A stretch of 64,000 nt of DNA from contig JABSSW010000053.1 of the NCBI GenBank assembly GCA_018902385.1, forward strand, positions 62,001 to 126,000. The letters are read 5' to 3'. The number at the start of each line of letters is the position of its first letter. Within the stretch, counting starts at the first letter, position 1. The notes beneath the pieces are model-generated. The model did not search any database. It was not told the DNA's origin and saw only the letters and a program-made list of their open reading frames with translations. Below, in pieces: positions 48,401-60,965 of the stretch. The position numbers were made by a program, and so were the translations under genes. The stretch is from Physcia stellaris (taxonomy: Eukaryota; Ascomycota; Lecanoromycetes; Caliciales; Physciaceae).

Positions 48401-51400
48401 AATATTGGAAAAAACGACAATGTCGTTTACGTAAACACGAACAAACTCGCGAAAATTTCGAAAAATAGCGTCGATTCGTCGTTGTACGTATGATGAAAAG
48501 TTTTTGAATTTTATCACTGCGACGTTAAATTGTTTCTGTTTTTTATGTGAAACGACGATAAGTTTATGTCTGTCTGCAAGCTTTATCAAATCATTGATGA
48601 AAGAAATTCGCAACGTCAAAAACGAATATGAATTTGCATCCGACGACAGCTGAAGTAATGTCTGATTGAAAAAGCATAGAATAGGAATCGGTTAGAGTGA
48701 TTTTGTTTAGTTCGCGTATATTCACGACGACTCGACCTTTGCGTTTTGAATCATTTGATTCAAATACTGTTTTTCATATTGCGAAAACAGAATAGTCATG
48801 CGAAATGAATTGATTGATGTATTTCATGCGTTCTTGAGCGTGCAATTTATCAAAAGTCTCATCAACGAGCTTTCGATCTGCAGAGTCGAAAGAATAAATT
48901 TTCGTTGCGTCAATTTTCGCGTCGAATTTGAACTCAATTGACATTCATTTTTCAGACGGAATTCGCACAGTAAACTCGTTATCATTTCACAATTCTGGAT
49001 AATTTTCGACTACATTTGCAAGCTTAGTTCGTGCACTAATATCATCGTAAACCGTGATATTTGCGAACAAGATTTTCTCAACATTAATGCTTGAATTTGA
49101 GACAGAATTGTTAGAATTTTCGCACGGATTAATTGCAAAATTGATCGTAAAATTGAGATTTGAAACGACGAAATTAATCGCGATCGCATCGTGCAAATTT
49201 TCATAGTTAATCGTCATAATCGCGTCAATTGTCATGATCGAAACATCAAGTTTCAATGCTTGTTTGAATCAATTTCTAGAAACAGATTTATAAACATTAG
49301 CAGCTAAATGAACGTATTTCGAGTTAACTAAATAGCATTTTTTTTCGTATTTTTGTACGAATTTCAAACGCGTATTTTTGAGAATGTAAACATTTTCAAA
49401 GTTGACGTTGTTCGTTTGAATCATTTTTGTATGCAAGATCAATGATATGAGAAAGTACGTTTTCATTTTGATTTAGATGTTCAATTCGCGAAAACGTGAA
49501 CATAAAGTCGCGTTCAACAAGTAAATTATTCTTTTCACGTAGTTTGAAAAAATCGTAAAAATTAATTTAACTGAAATTTTAATAGTTTCGTTGACACGAA
49601 TCAACGCGTTTGATTTGTAAATTTGCATTGATGACATTGAGTTGTATTTTAATGTTTTTGCAATTTCCGATAATAACAATCTGTTTGTTTACATTTATAC
49701 TCATTCGCTTTGAATTCAGTATATCATTGCCAAGAAAAATTTTTGCTTTCAGTTTTTTCATTATGTAAATCTGTCGAATGAACGTGACAATCGCATTCTC
49801 GTCATCAGTCGAAATTTCAGAAACACGAAAAATTAATGAAATATGATCAATTGTTGTGACGACGACATTCTCGATATCGCGAATTTTGAAAAATTTCATG
49901 ATCTGTCGCGCATGAATTTTGTAATCAAATATTTTTGCATCAGAAATTTACGATCGATTAGAAATGCATCGCATTCGATATTGACGCACATATCGAGTGA
50001 AAAACTGTTTTATGTTTGTCTTCATCGTGACGTAACGTCACGAACGAAATTCGAAACTGAATCGTGTATTTGCTTTGACACTTGATTGTATGATAAATGT
50101 CTGATAATTATGAGCATTTTTCGTCGACGATGTGTCAAACTTAATCGGAATTGTTTGACACGAACGCAAATGTCGATGAAATTTGTTATTAAAATAGAAT
50201 TTCGATTGATAACGTTTGTATGAATAAATTTTTGCTTGTTTGATTGAAATATTCACAAAATATTCGAATGATTCATGAATCACATAATTTTCATTAGATT
50301 TCTGAGTTTCGAAATGCTTTTCGTCATGATATTCATCATTTATCATAGATATTTCTGACGCGTTTTCAGTATTCATGCTGTGATTATTTTGATAATTTTT
50401 TCATCGTTTGAATAATTGTTTTTTGTTTTTTCTTTCGCAAAATACGTTCGTCGATATGATGTTTCATTTTGATTAAACGTTTCATTTTGATTAAAATAAA
50501 TATTTTGTTTAAACGAAAACGGAAATGAATTTGAAAAATCAACAAAGTATTGATTAAAACGTAAAAATTGCGAATATTGAAATCGCGAATCGAACGTGTT
50601 TCGATTTTTTTGAACTTCGTCTTGTTGCGTTTGTTGAAATCGATATTGCTAATTTCCGTATGAACGTTTTTGCATATTTTGTGTCGACTGTTGTCGATTT
50701 GAATAATTTGATTGATACGAACGCTGTTGAAAAATATAAACGTTATTTTGTTTTTCAAACTGATACGATGTCGAATATTGAATTTGACGAGACTGCGAAA
50801 AAAATTCATTGAAATTTTCGTAATTTACACGTTCATTGATAGCAAAAAAGTATTATACGAATCGAATGAAATTGAATTGATAATTGAAAACGATAAATGA
50901 ATTGAGAACGACGTTCGTTTTCGGACGGATAATAAAATCGATATCGATTTTCGATGTTTTATTATATTTTTTTTTATCATCGAGCTGTTGAAAAACTCAT
51001 TCATTGTAATTTTTTTTGTCGGATTTGATCAAATTTCGTCGAAATTTCAATTTCAACTCATTGTAAATTAGATACAATTGCGAGTAAATTGACATCATTG
51101 TCGATTTAATTTTTCTGATTATAATCTCAGCGAAATCGAATGACTCGCGATGTCGGCGAACATTTTTCATTGTGTATTTTTTTTCGTAATGATCGTCAGC
51201 GTTGTTGATGACGATTTTTTGTATCGTTTCAACAACAAACGTTTTCATTTTTTTACGTCATTTTCGAGTTTGATCAATCGTTTTTGATTATCGTTGACTA
51301 TTTTTCAATATCAACGTAACGCGTGATCACGCATGCAATTATAAAGATTTGCTCGAATCACATCAACATTTTTGAACAATGTCATATTCTTAATTTTTCA

Positions 51401-52932
51401 ATATAGAGATGAACATTTCGAAAATATGTATTTTTGTTCGAATGCTCGATCGAATTGTCGATAATAGCGTTTTTTTTTCGTATCACGAGTCGAAAAATTT
51501 TGTTTTTTGAACATTTCATTTGACGTCATCATCATTGTCAAAAGATTCGACTGAATCTGATGATTCGACAGAGTTTTGAAATTTTGTCTGAGCATCGTTT
51601 CGAACATTTGTAATCAATGTCTGAAAAATTTCATTGTTGTTGCGTGAATTTCGTGTTCTGTTAATTGTTATTTTCGCTCGTCATATTTGAATTGAATGCG
51701 AAAATAGATTCGATATTTTCTGTGTTTCGAGAAATAATGTTCAGCGAAATTATGATGTTGTTTCGTCGTTGAGAAAACGACGTCGACGAAATGACTTGAA
51801 ATCTACGACGTAAATTTTTCGAAAAATGAATGTAAAAATATCAAAAAAGATATTTGCAATCGTCGATTTTAAATCAAAAATGAATGACGTAATTCGATCA
51901 TTAATTCAATCGAAAAATGATTGATTGTTTCGATACGTTTCGATGACGATCACGAAAATTTTAAAATTTTTGCGAAAGCGAATTTTGTCGACGATTCATT
52001 TTGTTGAATAAACAATGTTTGTCGAGACTGAGTGACTAATAACTGACAACGATGTTGATTTAGAACAGCTAATTACGATATTGTTCACAGTAGTTTTTGC
52101 AAATGTATTGACAGAATAAACTGAATCAATTGTATCGATGTAATCGAATAGTTCAAACGCAATGCGAATGACTTGTGATGTGAAAACAGTCAGAGTGACT
52201 TAAATGAAAATGATGTGTCGTATTGAGATTTGAGATAAAATGATGATAAACAGAACAAAAAAAAAAAAACGAGCTGAAATTTTCAAGACTTGTTGAGCAA
52301 ATTATTTGTTGATGAGAAAACAAATGAAATCGTTGAGCTGAATTGTTCGAATCAGACAGAAATTCGATGATGAATTGACGTTCAAATGTGTCGTCATTGA
52401 ACGATGACAACACGAATTCAAGCGAAAGTTTGAAATGCTTTCAACTATTTGAAAGAGAAATCAGTCGTCTCTATTGAAAATTGTAGAAAGTCGAGAAAAC
52501 GTGATTGAATGATTCATCTTCAAGTGAGTACTGATTGCTGATGAAAATGAATGATTGACTGTCGATCGAAACGTCAATCAAATGACATCAAAATTTTGAT
52601 TGCGATCGTGAGAAGAATACTGATGAGCAGCTGATTTGCATACAGAGCGCAAGACTGTCCGAAAACTGATACGTTAAAAGACAAAAAATGATGTCGTTTT
52701 GTTTACGTACAAATCATCGCTTGAATGATGTTATCAATTGTTATGCGTAAAATGTGAATTGATTGATTTAGAAATTATGAACGACAAAGTGTCAATTTAT
52801 GTACAATAATTGCGAGTCAGTTGTCTGATCATCACTCATTTAGTATGAGACGATGACAGAACTCTTGTCAAATGCCTTGCAAGAATATTCGATCTAGTTC
52901 CAGATCATTCAATCTGATTTTATGTCATAACA
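45463..52932 (-). mobile_element. Ty3/gypsy LTR retrotransposon fossil 1
   Basis: LTRs at 45463-45658 and 52739-52932 (about 195 bp), both beginning TGTTATGCGTAAA and ending TGTCATAACA, so the ends form a TGTTATG/CATAACA inverted pair. Flanks AAAAA and AAAAT are a probable target duplication. Parts in minus-strand order: Gag-like region (about 51,600-50,400), a finger-like segment (about 50,376-50,038), protease region (about 49,899-49,579), reverse transcriptase (about 48,619-48,206, with the YVNDIVVFS-type core), RNase H (about 48,148-47,789) and integrase with H2C2 and core (about 47,139-46,092). The order protease-RT-RNase H-integrase defines Ty3/gypsy. Old, hypermutated, with dozens of breaks. 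It is inserted into the C2H2/Gag-like fossil, inside a finger-coding stretch. Confidence 0.9.
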
Positions 52933-54036
52933 AAAATTTCTTATTGAAATCGAAATTTTGTTTACAAGATTTGCACATTGCTTGAACACATGTGATTTTT
53001 TGAATCGATACGTTTTTCATTTTTTCTGATATAATTACGAACGTATTCAACGAAAAATTCAAACGAAATGCTTTCAATCTCGTAAACAAATAAACAGTGC
53101 GAAATCGTTATTCGACATTTTGTTTTGAAATAAGTTTTGAAATTTTTGCAATTGAAATGATTGTTGATTTCTCGACGATTTCGCACGTTAAATTGACGAT
53201 ATTATTCGAAAAAAATGAACAAATAGTTGAATGTTTCTAAACATCGATTTTTTATGTTTCGATTCGAACGTTCGAGATGATAATTTCGACGAAACAAAAA
53301 AACATTGAATTGATTTATTTTTTTTCGACTCTAAAACAATTTCTGATGCAATAAATGAAAAATGCGATTTTTTCGATGAAATGATCGTTTCGAAAATTAT
53401 TGCAAACTCGAATTTTTGTTTTGATGTTGCAATAAAAATTTGCAATTCAAACGAAACGAACGAATTCATGACGATTGATTTTTTTTCGATCGCGCATATT
53501 AAATTGATTGCGTTGTTTTCGAAACGAAAATTCTTGACATGTTTTTTCGAATGTTGTTCGCTTTTATGTTTTCGAAACGATTTTTTGAAATTGAAAATCT
53601 CGTCGCAATGTCGACACGTTGTTGTAATGATTGTTGATTTTTTTTTCGTTTCGTATGTTGATTTGATTGCAAAAATCGAAAAAAACGAAACGAACATCGT
53701 GCTGAAAATAAATGTAAAAAACGTTTTCGTTAAAATTATATTGAAATCGTGCAAAAAGATGAAATTCGATTGATTTTCGAATCAAATGTCGACAAAATCA
53801 CAAAAAATTACTTTCATTCATTCGAACAATTTTGATTCACAATACAGATGTTGACATTGTTGAAAATGTTGAATGAAAATGACGATTTGATTGAATCGTT
53901 TTTTTTTTAAATTTTGATGAAATCGAATTGAATTAAAAATATTAAAATTCGCGAATAAAAATTCAAACATTTGTTTCGAATGTATTGTAAACGAAACAGA
54001 AAACGATAAATTGATTATTAATATTTTCATCGATTC
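52933..54036 (-). mobile_element. C2H2/Gag-like fossil, fragment between the two gypsy copies
   Basis: AT-rich piece of the old minus-strand element with clear finger traces (TCRHCDEIFNFKKSFRKHK at about 53,630-53,580). Flanked by the ends of both gypsy elements, so both inserted into the same older element. Confidence 0.65.
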
Positions 54037-57000
54037 TATCATGAATCGTGCTTGAATAAACGTATTATTGATTAGCTAAACGAAGACAATAAATTTGCAA
54101 AAACAAATAAATACAAAATGTTGAAATTGCAAACAATGTGCGACGTCAAATTTCAAATCACGCTAATTTCGACGTAGAATTAAAACATAATTCGTTGTTC
54201 GATCACATATCATATCAATTATTTATTTGTCAAATCTATTTGCTAAACATGTTCGTAACACTATTTTTTTTTTTCGCGAACGTCGTTTCGACGATTCGTT
54301 ATTGTTTCGAAATTTTGAAAATTTTGTTGATTGATTTGAATGTTTGCAAAATTCAAAAACTTCACGATCATCATTTTATTTTTTGATGTTTTGTTATCGT
54401 CTCAACGTTCGATAAAATTTGACAACAATTTTTGAAAATGTTTTTGACACGATTCAATCTTTTATACGATGTAAATTCTGATTGTAAATAACATCGAAAC
54501 GATAATAAAAATTAAAAATCGAAAAATGTCGAAAAAGTGAAAACGTAAATGAATGCATCGAATCTGAAATTTTCAAATTTTAATCGAATGTAATTTCAAT
54601 AAAAATCAAAACGACGATTTTTTTTCGAAAACGACGACGATTTGCAAAAAAATCTTGAATATCGACGACGAAAATATTTGATTTAAACGATTTTGAATTT
54701 GCAACGATAAAATGATTTCGATAATAATTTTTTATCACGTCGCGAACGTTATCGAATTTTTCGTTATCAACGTAATATCACGTTCGATCATGCGATCAAT
54801 CTGATCAATTGACACGATATTGAAAACGATTGTAATGATATCGAAATTTCAAAATATCGTTCATTTTCATTCGAAATTTTCGTTGACTATAACAAAATCG
54901 AATGATTCGTTGATTTGATTTTCGAAAAATCACAAAAATTTTTGCGAAAAAGTCAGCAATGAAACACATCGTAAATTCGCATTGTTTCAAATAATTCGAA
55001 TTGATAAAAGTTGTCTCGACGTTTGTAATTTTGAACGAATTCAATTTTTTGTCATCGAATTTGTCAAATGATTTAACGATTTTGATGTTTCGTCGATTCA
55101 AAAAAACGTAATTTTTTTCGACGTATTTCACAATTTTGCGATGTTTGTTGATTTGAATTGTCATGCGTTTTTGAATTACGTCGACGTGATTTCGCACGTA
55201 ATTGAAAATGTTTTGCATGATGTTTGTGATATTTTTCGCTTTGACGATCAACAATCGTTTTTTTGTCGTGACATACGAAATAAAATTCGATGAAAAATTC
55301 ATACGTGAATGAAAATTTTTGTTGACGAAAAACGATAACAATTCAATAAATGCAAAAATCGCGTTATTGTTTGCAAATTCGATCATAAATAATCAAACGT
55401 TTCAATCGTTTTGCATGTAATTGCAATATTGTCGCAACTGTTTTTCGATGTTCTGATTGATTTTTCGATTTGATTATCGATTTCTGAATAAAAAATCGTG
55501 AAAAACTTACATTTGATGTCGAAAATTCTGCAAAAAATTTGTCATACGAAAAACACGAATTGAAAATTTCGATCAAATGTTATGAAGAAAAACAAATCAT
55601 GAATACGAAACACGTATTGAATGAATATCTTTGTTGTGATTTCAATATTCGTGTTTTCGTTTTTCGCTGTACAAAATGCATAATGACGTTTTTTACTAAA
55701 TTTGTCGATTATCGTGCAAATGACATTATGATCGTGAACGTCAAATAGTTTCGTGATGAAGTCAATGAATATATTCGTTCAACGTTGCAAAAATATGATC
55801 AGAAAAATGAGTAATTCGTTTTTACGATTTTTGAAAACTTTAATTCGCTGACATCTGTGACAATTACGTACGTATCGACGAATTGTTTTGCGCATGTTGA
55901 ATCAATAATAATCACGACGTAAAAAATTTTTCATACGATTAAATTCAAAATGATTCGATGCGAAAAATTCATGAATTTTTTGAAAAAATCAACGAGCAAA
56001 AAACATCGACGAGCATTCATAATCGATTTTTGTAATATAAAACATCGTTTTTTTGACAATCGCGTAAATTAATTTCATTCACGAAAATGAAATTTTGATT
56101 GAATGTTTCACGATATGTTCGACAATCGTCGTTTTTTTGTTTGCGACGAAAATTCGTTTGTAAATTGATTCGTCAAATTCGACGACATGAATTTCGAATC
56201 GTTTTGAAATGAACAATATTTGTTTTTTATATTGATGTCGTTCATCGTTATCGTTTTTAAATCGTGAATTCGACATGCGAATCAAAACGTCTGTTTTAAC
56301 GTTTTGAATTTTTGATTGAAATTGAATGACGATATTGAATTTCGATAAAATTTCTGTTCAACGAATTTGACGAAAAATTAATTTTTTCGAAATCATGAAA
56401 ATTTTCAAATTTTTGTGATCGATGAAAATTTTGATCGATTCGTCAATTTTTTCGAATTTTGAACGTCAATGTTTCAAACAACGAATAATAATCAATAATT
56501 TTTTGTCATAAATTTCGTAATTGCATTCGATTGAAATCATGTTTCGATTGTAAAAAACAACGAAATGCAAAATTTTTTCGTCATCGTATTGCGATAACAT
56601 TTTCGCATTAACGTAATTTGAAAAATCGATTTTCAAAATGATTTGTTTGATTTTATCGTAATGACGAAATATGAAAATTTCGATCATCGTTTTTTTAAAT
56701 AAATTGAAAATTTTTTTTTTTGTTTTTCGTAATTCATTCGAATTCTACGAATTTTTTGATCATTCGATGAAAATTCTGATTTTCTTCGAAAAATCACGAA
56801 TGAAACGTCGATAAAAATTGACGAAATTCACGAAAATTTGTATTTTCTTGAAATTGATAAAACGTTTTCAATCAATTATGATTTGTATTTTTTTGAATTC
56901 ATGCGAAAATCATTCATCGAAAATATAACGTTTTAAAAAAAATCATTTTTTTTTGAAGAATTCGCATTTCTCGATATTCATTTGTAAATCGATTTTTTTG

Positions 57001-60000
57001 AATTTTTTAGTATTGTTCGAACGTGCACGATATGCTTTTTTTGAATTTGCTGTAAATAAATATGTCATTCAAATAGATTTGACAAAATTCGTTCAGAAAA
57101 TTGAACAAAAAATCATTCATGTAATGTTGTCAACTTGCAAAATCGTTGATTAATTCTAAAAATAATATTCGATATTTATACGATTTCATAGAAATGACGA
57201 ACGTGATGAATTTTTCATTTTTTTCACTCATTCGAAATTTATTGAAAATTGATATGATATTCAACTTGATCAAATATTTGCAATTTTGAATTTTGATCAA
57301 AATTTTTTCAATCAAAAAAATGAAATATCGATTGCGTTTCGTAATGTGATTGAATCGACGATAATTCACACACAAACGTAATTGATCGTTGAATTTGATC
57401 GCAAATAAAACAAATGAAACATATGTCGTTTAATTAAATACGATAAATTTTTTTGCAAATTTTTTTTCAAATATTTTTTCAATTTTTGAATTTGAATTCG
57501 AATAAAAAATACATTCGATTGCGAAACAAAAAATTATTATCGTTTAAACAATTCGATTTTATGATCGTAAAATTTATAAAAAAACAATTTGATTGTTTTT
57601 TGAAAATCAAATATTTTGATAAATGACGAAAATATTTTGACATTTTTTTCATTATGCGTTCGAATATCGATTTGATTTGTTCGTGTTTTAAAATTTTTTG
57701 ATCATAACGACGATTTCTAACGATTCAAAATCTGTTTGTAATGTTTTGAGCGCGAAATCGATTTGATTGATCGTAATGAAAAAACATTGAACGTTTTGTT
57801 TTCGATTTTTGACATCGATCAACAAACGAAAAAAAAAAATTGCATCAATCATTGCGATATTCATCGAATCGTCAAAATTCAATTTTGAAAATAGCGAAAA
57901 TTCTGATTGTTGTTTTTTCGTTTTTCATCGTTTATTACGTTGATTTTTCAATTTTTTTTTTCTGACGAATGTCGTTTTCGTAACAGTCGTAATATCAATT
58001 TCTGAATTATCTGATTCGATTGTTGACGACTCGTCGTCGATATCGATTTTTGAGTGAATTGAGCATTCGAAACATTTCGAGTCGATTATATTTGATTCGT
58101 CTTCAACAGTAAAAAATAAGAATTTGATTTTGAGACGAGACAAAATGATATATCGAGATTTTATCGTCGCTATGTGTTTTGTATTATTTTTCGACGATAA
58201 TTTTGCATCGCGACGTCAGTTAAATACATCTCATCGACGATTTGATTTGAAAGTTTTTAAACGACGAATTTGCATCGTTTGACTGAATATGTTGTCGTGA
58301 TGATTGCATTTGAACGATTTAAAAATCAATTTATCGTAAATCATGTTCAATATAATTTCATGTCTGTTTATTCACGACTTTTTTAAAATTATCGAATGAT
58401 TATCGAAATCAGTGATTAGCAAAAAAACGATCAATTCGAAATGTAATTTTATCGTCAATTTGAAATATATCGCGTGAATTATAAAAAAAACATGACGATC
58501 GTCGAATTCAATCAATGATTTCGATTTCAATAAAAATACGAATTTCATGTTCAACATGTTGCATACAAATTGCGCGATTTTTCTATCAATGAACGCATAA
58601 TCGATTGCATCAATGTTTATTAAAATTTTTAATTTATGTTTATTATCGTTGAATGATAACGTACAACTGATGACTAAAAGTCGCTTGATGAAAAAGTCAA
58701 ACATATTATCATCGTGAATAGAGAAAATTTTTAAATATTCATCAATCGCGTCTTTGACGTGAATTGTCAATTTTTCGAATCAAATTCGTTCGAATCGATA
58801 TCAAAATTCAATTGATGTATTTGTAATTTATGTCATTGACGCTTTTGAAATTTGTTGACGTTGAAACAGAACTTTCAATCGTGATCGAATTTTTCACACG
58901 TGAAACATTTGTTCGTGACAATCAATTGATCGATGATCGAATCATGTTTATGATCGTTTTTGAACTTGACGAAAAACGTCGACGTAATTGATTTGACAAA
59001 CGAAATTGCAATCGGAACAGCAAAAATCGTTTTGAAAAACATTAAAATTGATTTTTGAACTCGAATTCGAATTTTTTTTTTTCGAATGCTGATCAGATCG
59101 TTGTACATTTGTTAAATGTCATTCTTTCACGCGAACAAAATAAAATGATGACGAAACGAATTGTTCAAAATTTGTTTCAGCGACATAATGAATTTGTCAA
59201 TTAAATTCTTCATCAAAATGAATTGATCGAAATTGATCTGAATATTCAAACGATGAAAATTCGAATAAAAAAATTGAAAATTTTGAATGTCGAACATGAT
59301 CAAATCTCGATATTTTCGACGTACGTTGCGTTGATGATTTGAATTTTCATAAATGTTTTCGAGAAAGTTGATCATCATTATTTCATTTTCGAAATAATTC
59401 AGATTGTCGTATCGACGAGATTGAATATGTTTGACTGTTTTTTTTTCAATTCAATCGATTACTGTCGTGATCATGAATCGAACAATTTCGTATCAATCAT
59501 TGTTGATCGTGAATTTGTCGTGAACGTTGATTTTTCACGTAAATCAATCAAAATTCGCATCGTTCGTGAATTTATCGAAATTCGAATGCTTGTTCGTGCG
59601 TTTCTTTTTCGAAAATTTGACAAAATTTGTAACGATCGAATCGTCAACAACAAATTTTTTTTCGTCATCATCGATATTGTTTGAATTTTCATTTGAATCG
59701 AAATTGAAAACACGTTCAAAACGACGAATTTCATTCAATTTGATCAAATCGTCATATTCAATACGTTTGTCAACGAGTTGATTCATCATTCGCTTTTTTT
59801 CTTTTTCGAACGTTTTAAATTTGTCGCGTATTTGCTCAAAAATATTATCGATATCGAATAGATTTTTTCTTTGAATCTTGAACAATTTGACGAACTCGTG
59901 AAAATTCTTTAAAACGATCAAATATTTGTTTCGATCGATGCGTAAATCATTCAACACGTTCAAAAAATCGTCGAAATAATGCTGAATTCAATATTTCAAC

Positions 60001-60688
60001 TGACGAACAATTTTTATGTTCAAAAATGCGTGACATCGTCGTTCTGATTCGACACAACGTTTGAAATAGAAAAAAACTGACGAAATTTGTAGCGAATCGT
60101 GAATTCTTCATCGATTTCGTGAATTTCGTTCAGCATTTGCTTCAACGTTTTTTTGTATTTCGTCGATATTCAAATTCTGACGAGATGAATTGAATGAAAT
60201 TGTTTCATGATGATTGCGAATCATCTCGAAAAAATAAAAAATAAAAAAAATAAATAAGAAATCGTCGTCGTTTCGTCGTTTTCTATCGTCGAAAATTTCG
60301 TCGTTTGCGTGTAAATTCGATTTGTAATTACACGATTTTCGTCGTTTGTTTCGTCAAAAGAACTTTTCGTCGTTTGTCTCTCACGAAAAACTTGATCGAT
60401 TTGAAGTTTTATTTTTGAGCGCTCGCGTATCACGACGAACGATAAAAATTGAAAATTTATTGTAATATCATGAATCGTGCTTGAATAAACGTATTATTGA
60501 TTAGCTAGACGAAAACAATAAGTCTGCAGAAACAAATAAATACAAAATGTTGAAATTGTAAACAATGTGCGACGTCAAGTCTCAAATCACGCTAATCTCG
60601 ACGTAAAATTAAAACATAGTTCGTTGTTCGATCACATATCATATCAATTATCTATTTGTCGATTTATTTGTCAAACACGCTCGTAACA
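54037..60688 (-). mobile_element. Ty3/gypsy LTR retrotransposon fossil 2
   Basis: LTRs at 54037-54260 and 60466-60688 (about 223 bp), about 90 percent alike, ending TCGTAACA on the plus strand (so the minus-sense LTR starts TGTTACGA). Flanks GATTC and AATTC fit a five-base target duplication. Parts on the minus strand: Gag (about 60,433-58,875) with a CCHC knuckle trace (CFTCEKFDHD), protease region (58,770-58,372), reverse transcriptase (about 57,375-57,130), RNase H (about 56,687-56,466) and integrase (to about 54,805). Its LTRs and protein remnants differ from fossil 1, so it is a separate family. Old, hypermutated, with dozens of breaks. Confidence 0.88.
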
Positions 60689-60965
60689 AATTCGTATGTT
60701 AATTTGATTGCATCGATCAAAAAATGTGAATTGATGACAAATTTTTTCGCATGTTGTTCGCGTTTGTGTTGACGAAACATTTTTTTGAAATTGAATGTTT
60801 GTTTGCAATGTCGACACGTTGATAATTTTTTCGTCGATTTTGATGTAATTTCGAATGCAAAAAATTGAAAAATCGAACGTTTCAATAAAATGATTGTTTC
60901 GAATGTTAATGCAAATTCGTTTATCGATTTTTGAATTGCAAATGAAACAAATGATTTATGCGAAA
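60689..60965 (-). mobile_element. C2H2/Gag-like fossil, right fragment
   Basis: AT-rich remnant on the minus strand with one recognisable C2H2 finger (TCRHCKQTFNFKKMFRQHK at about 60,825-60,770). AT-rich, hypermutated DNA ends sharply at 60,965, where unmutated sequence starts. Confidence 0.65.

Noticed and set aside
33040-60965. Classical RIP (CpA to TpA) as explanation of AT-rich blocks
   Set aside because: CpA and TpG are still common and TpA is not in excess in the sampled lines; depletion affects CpC and CpT instead.
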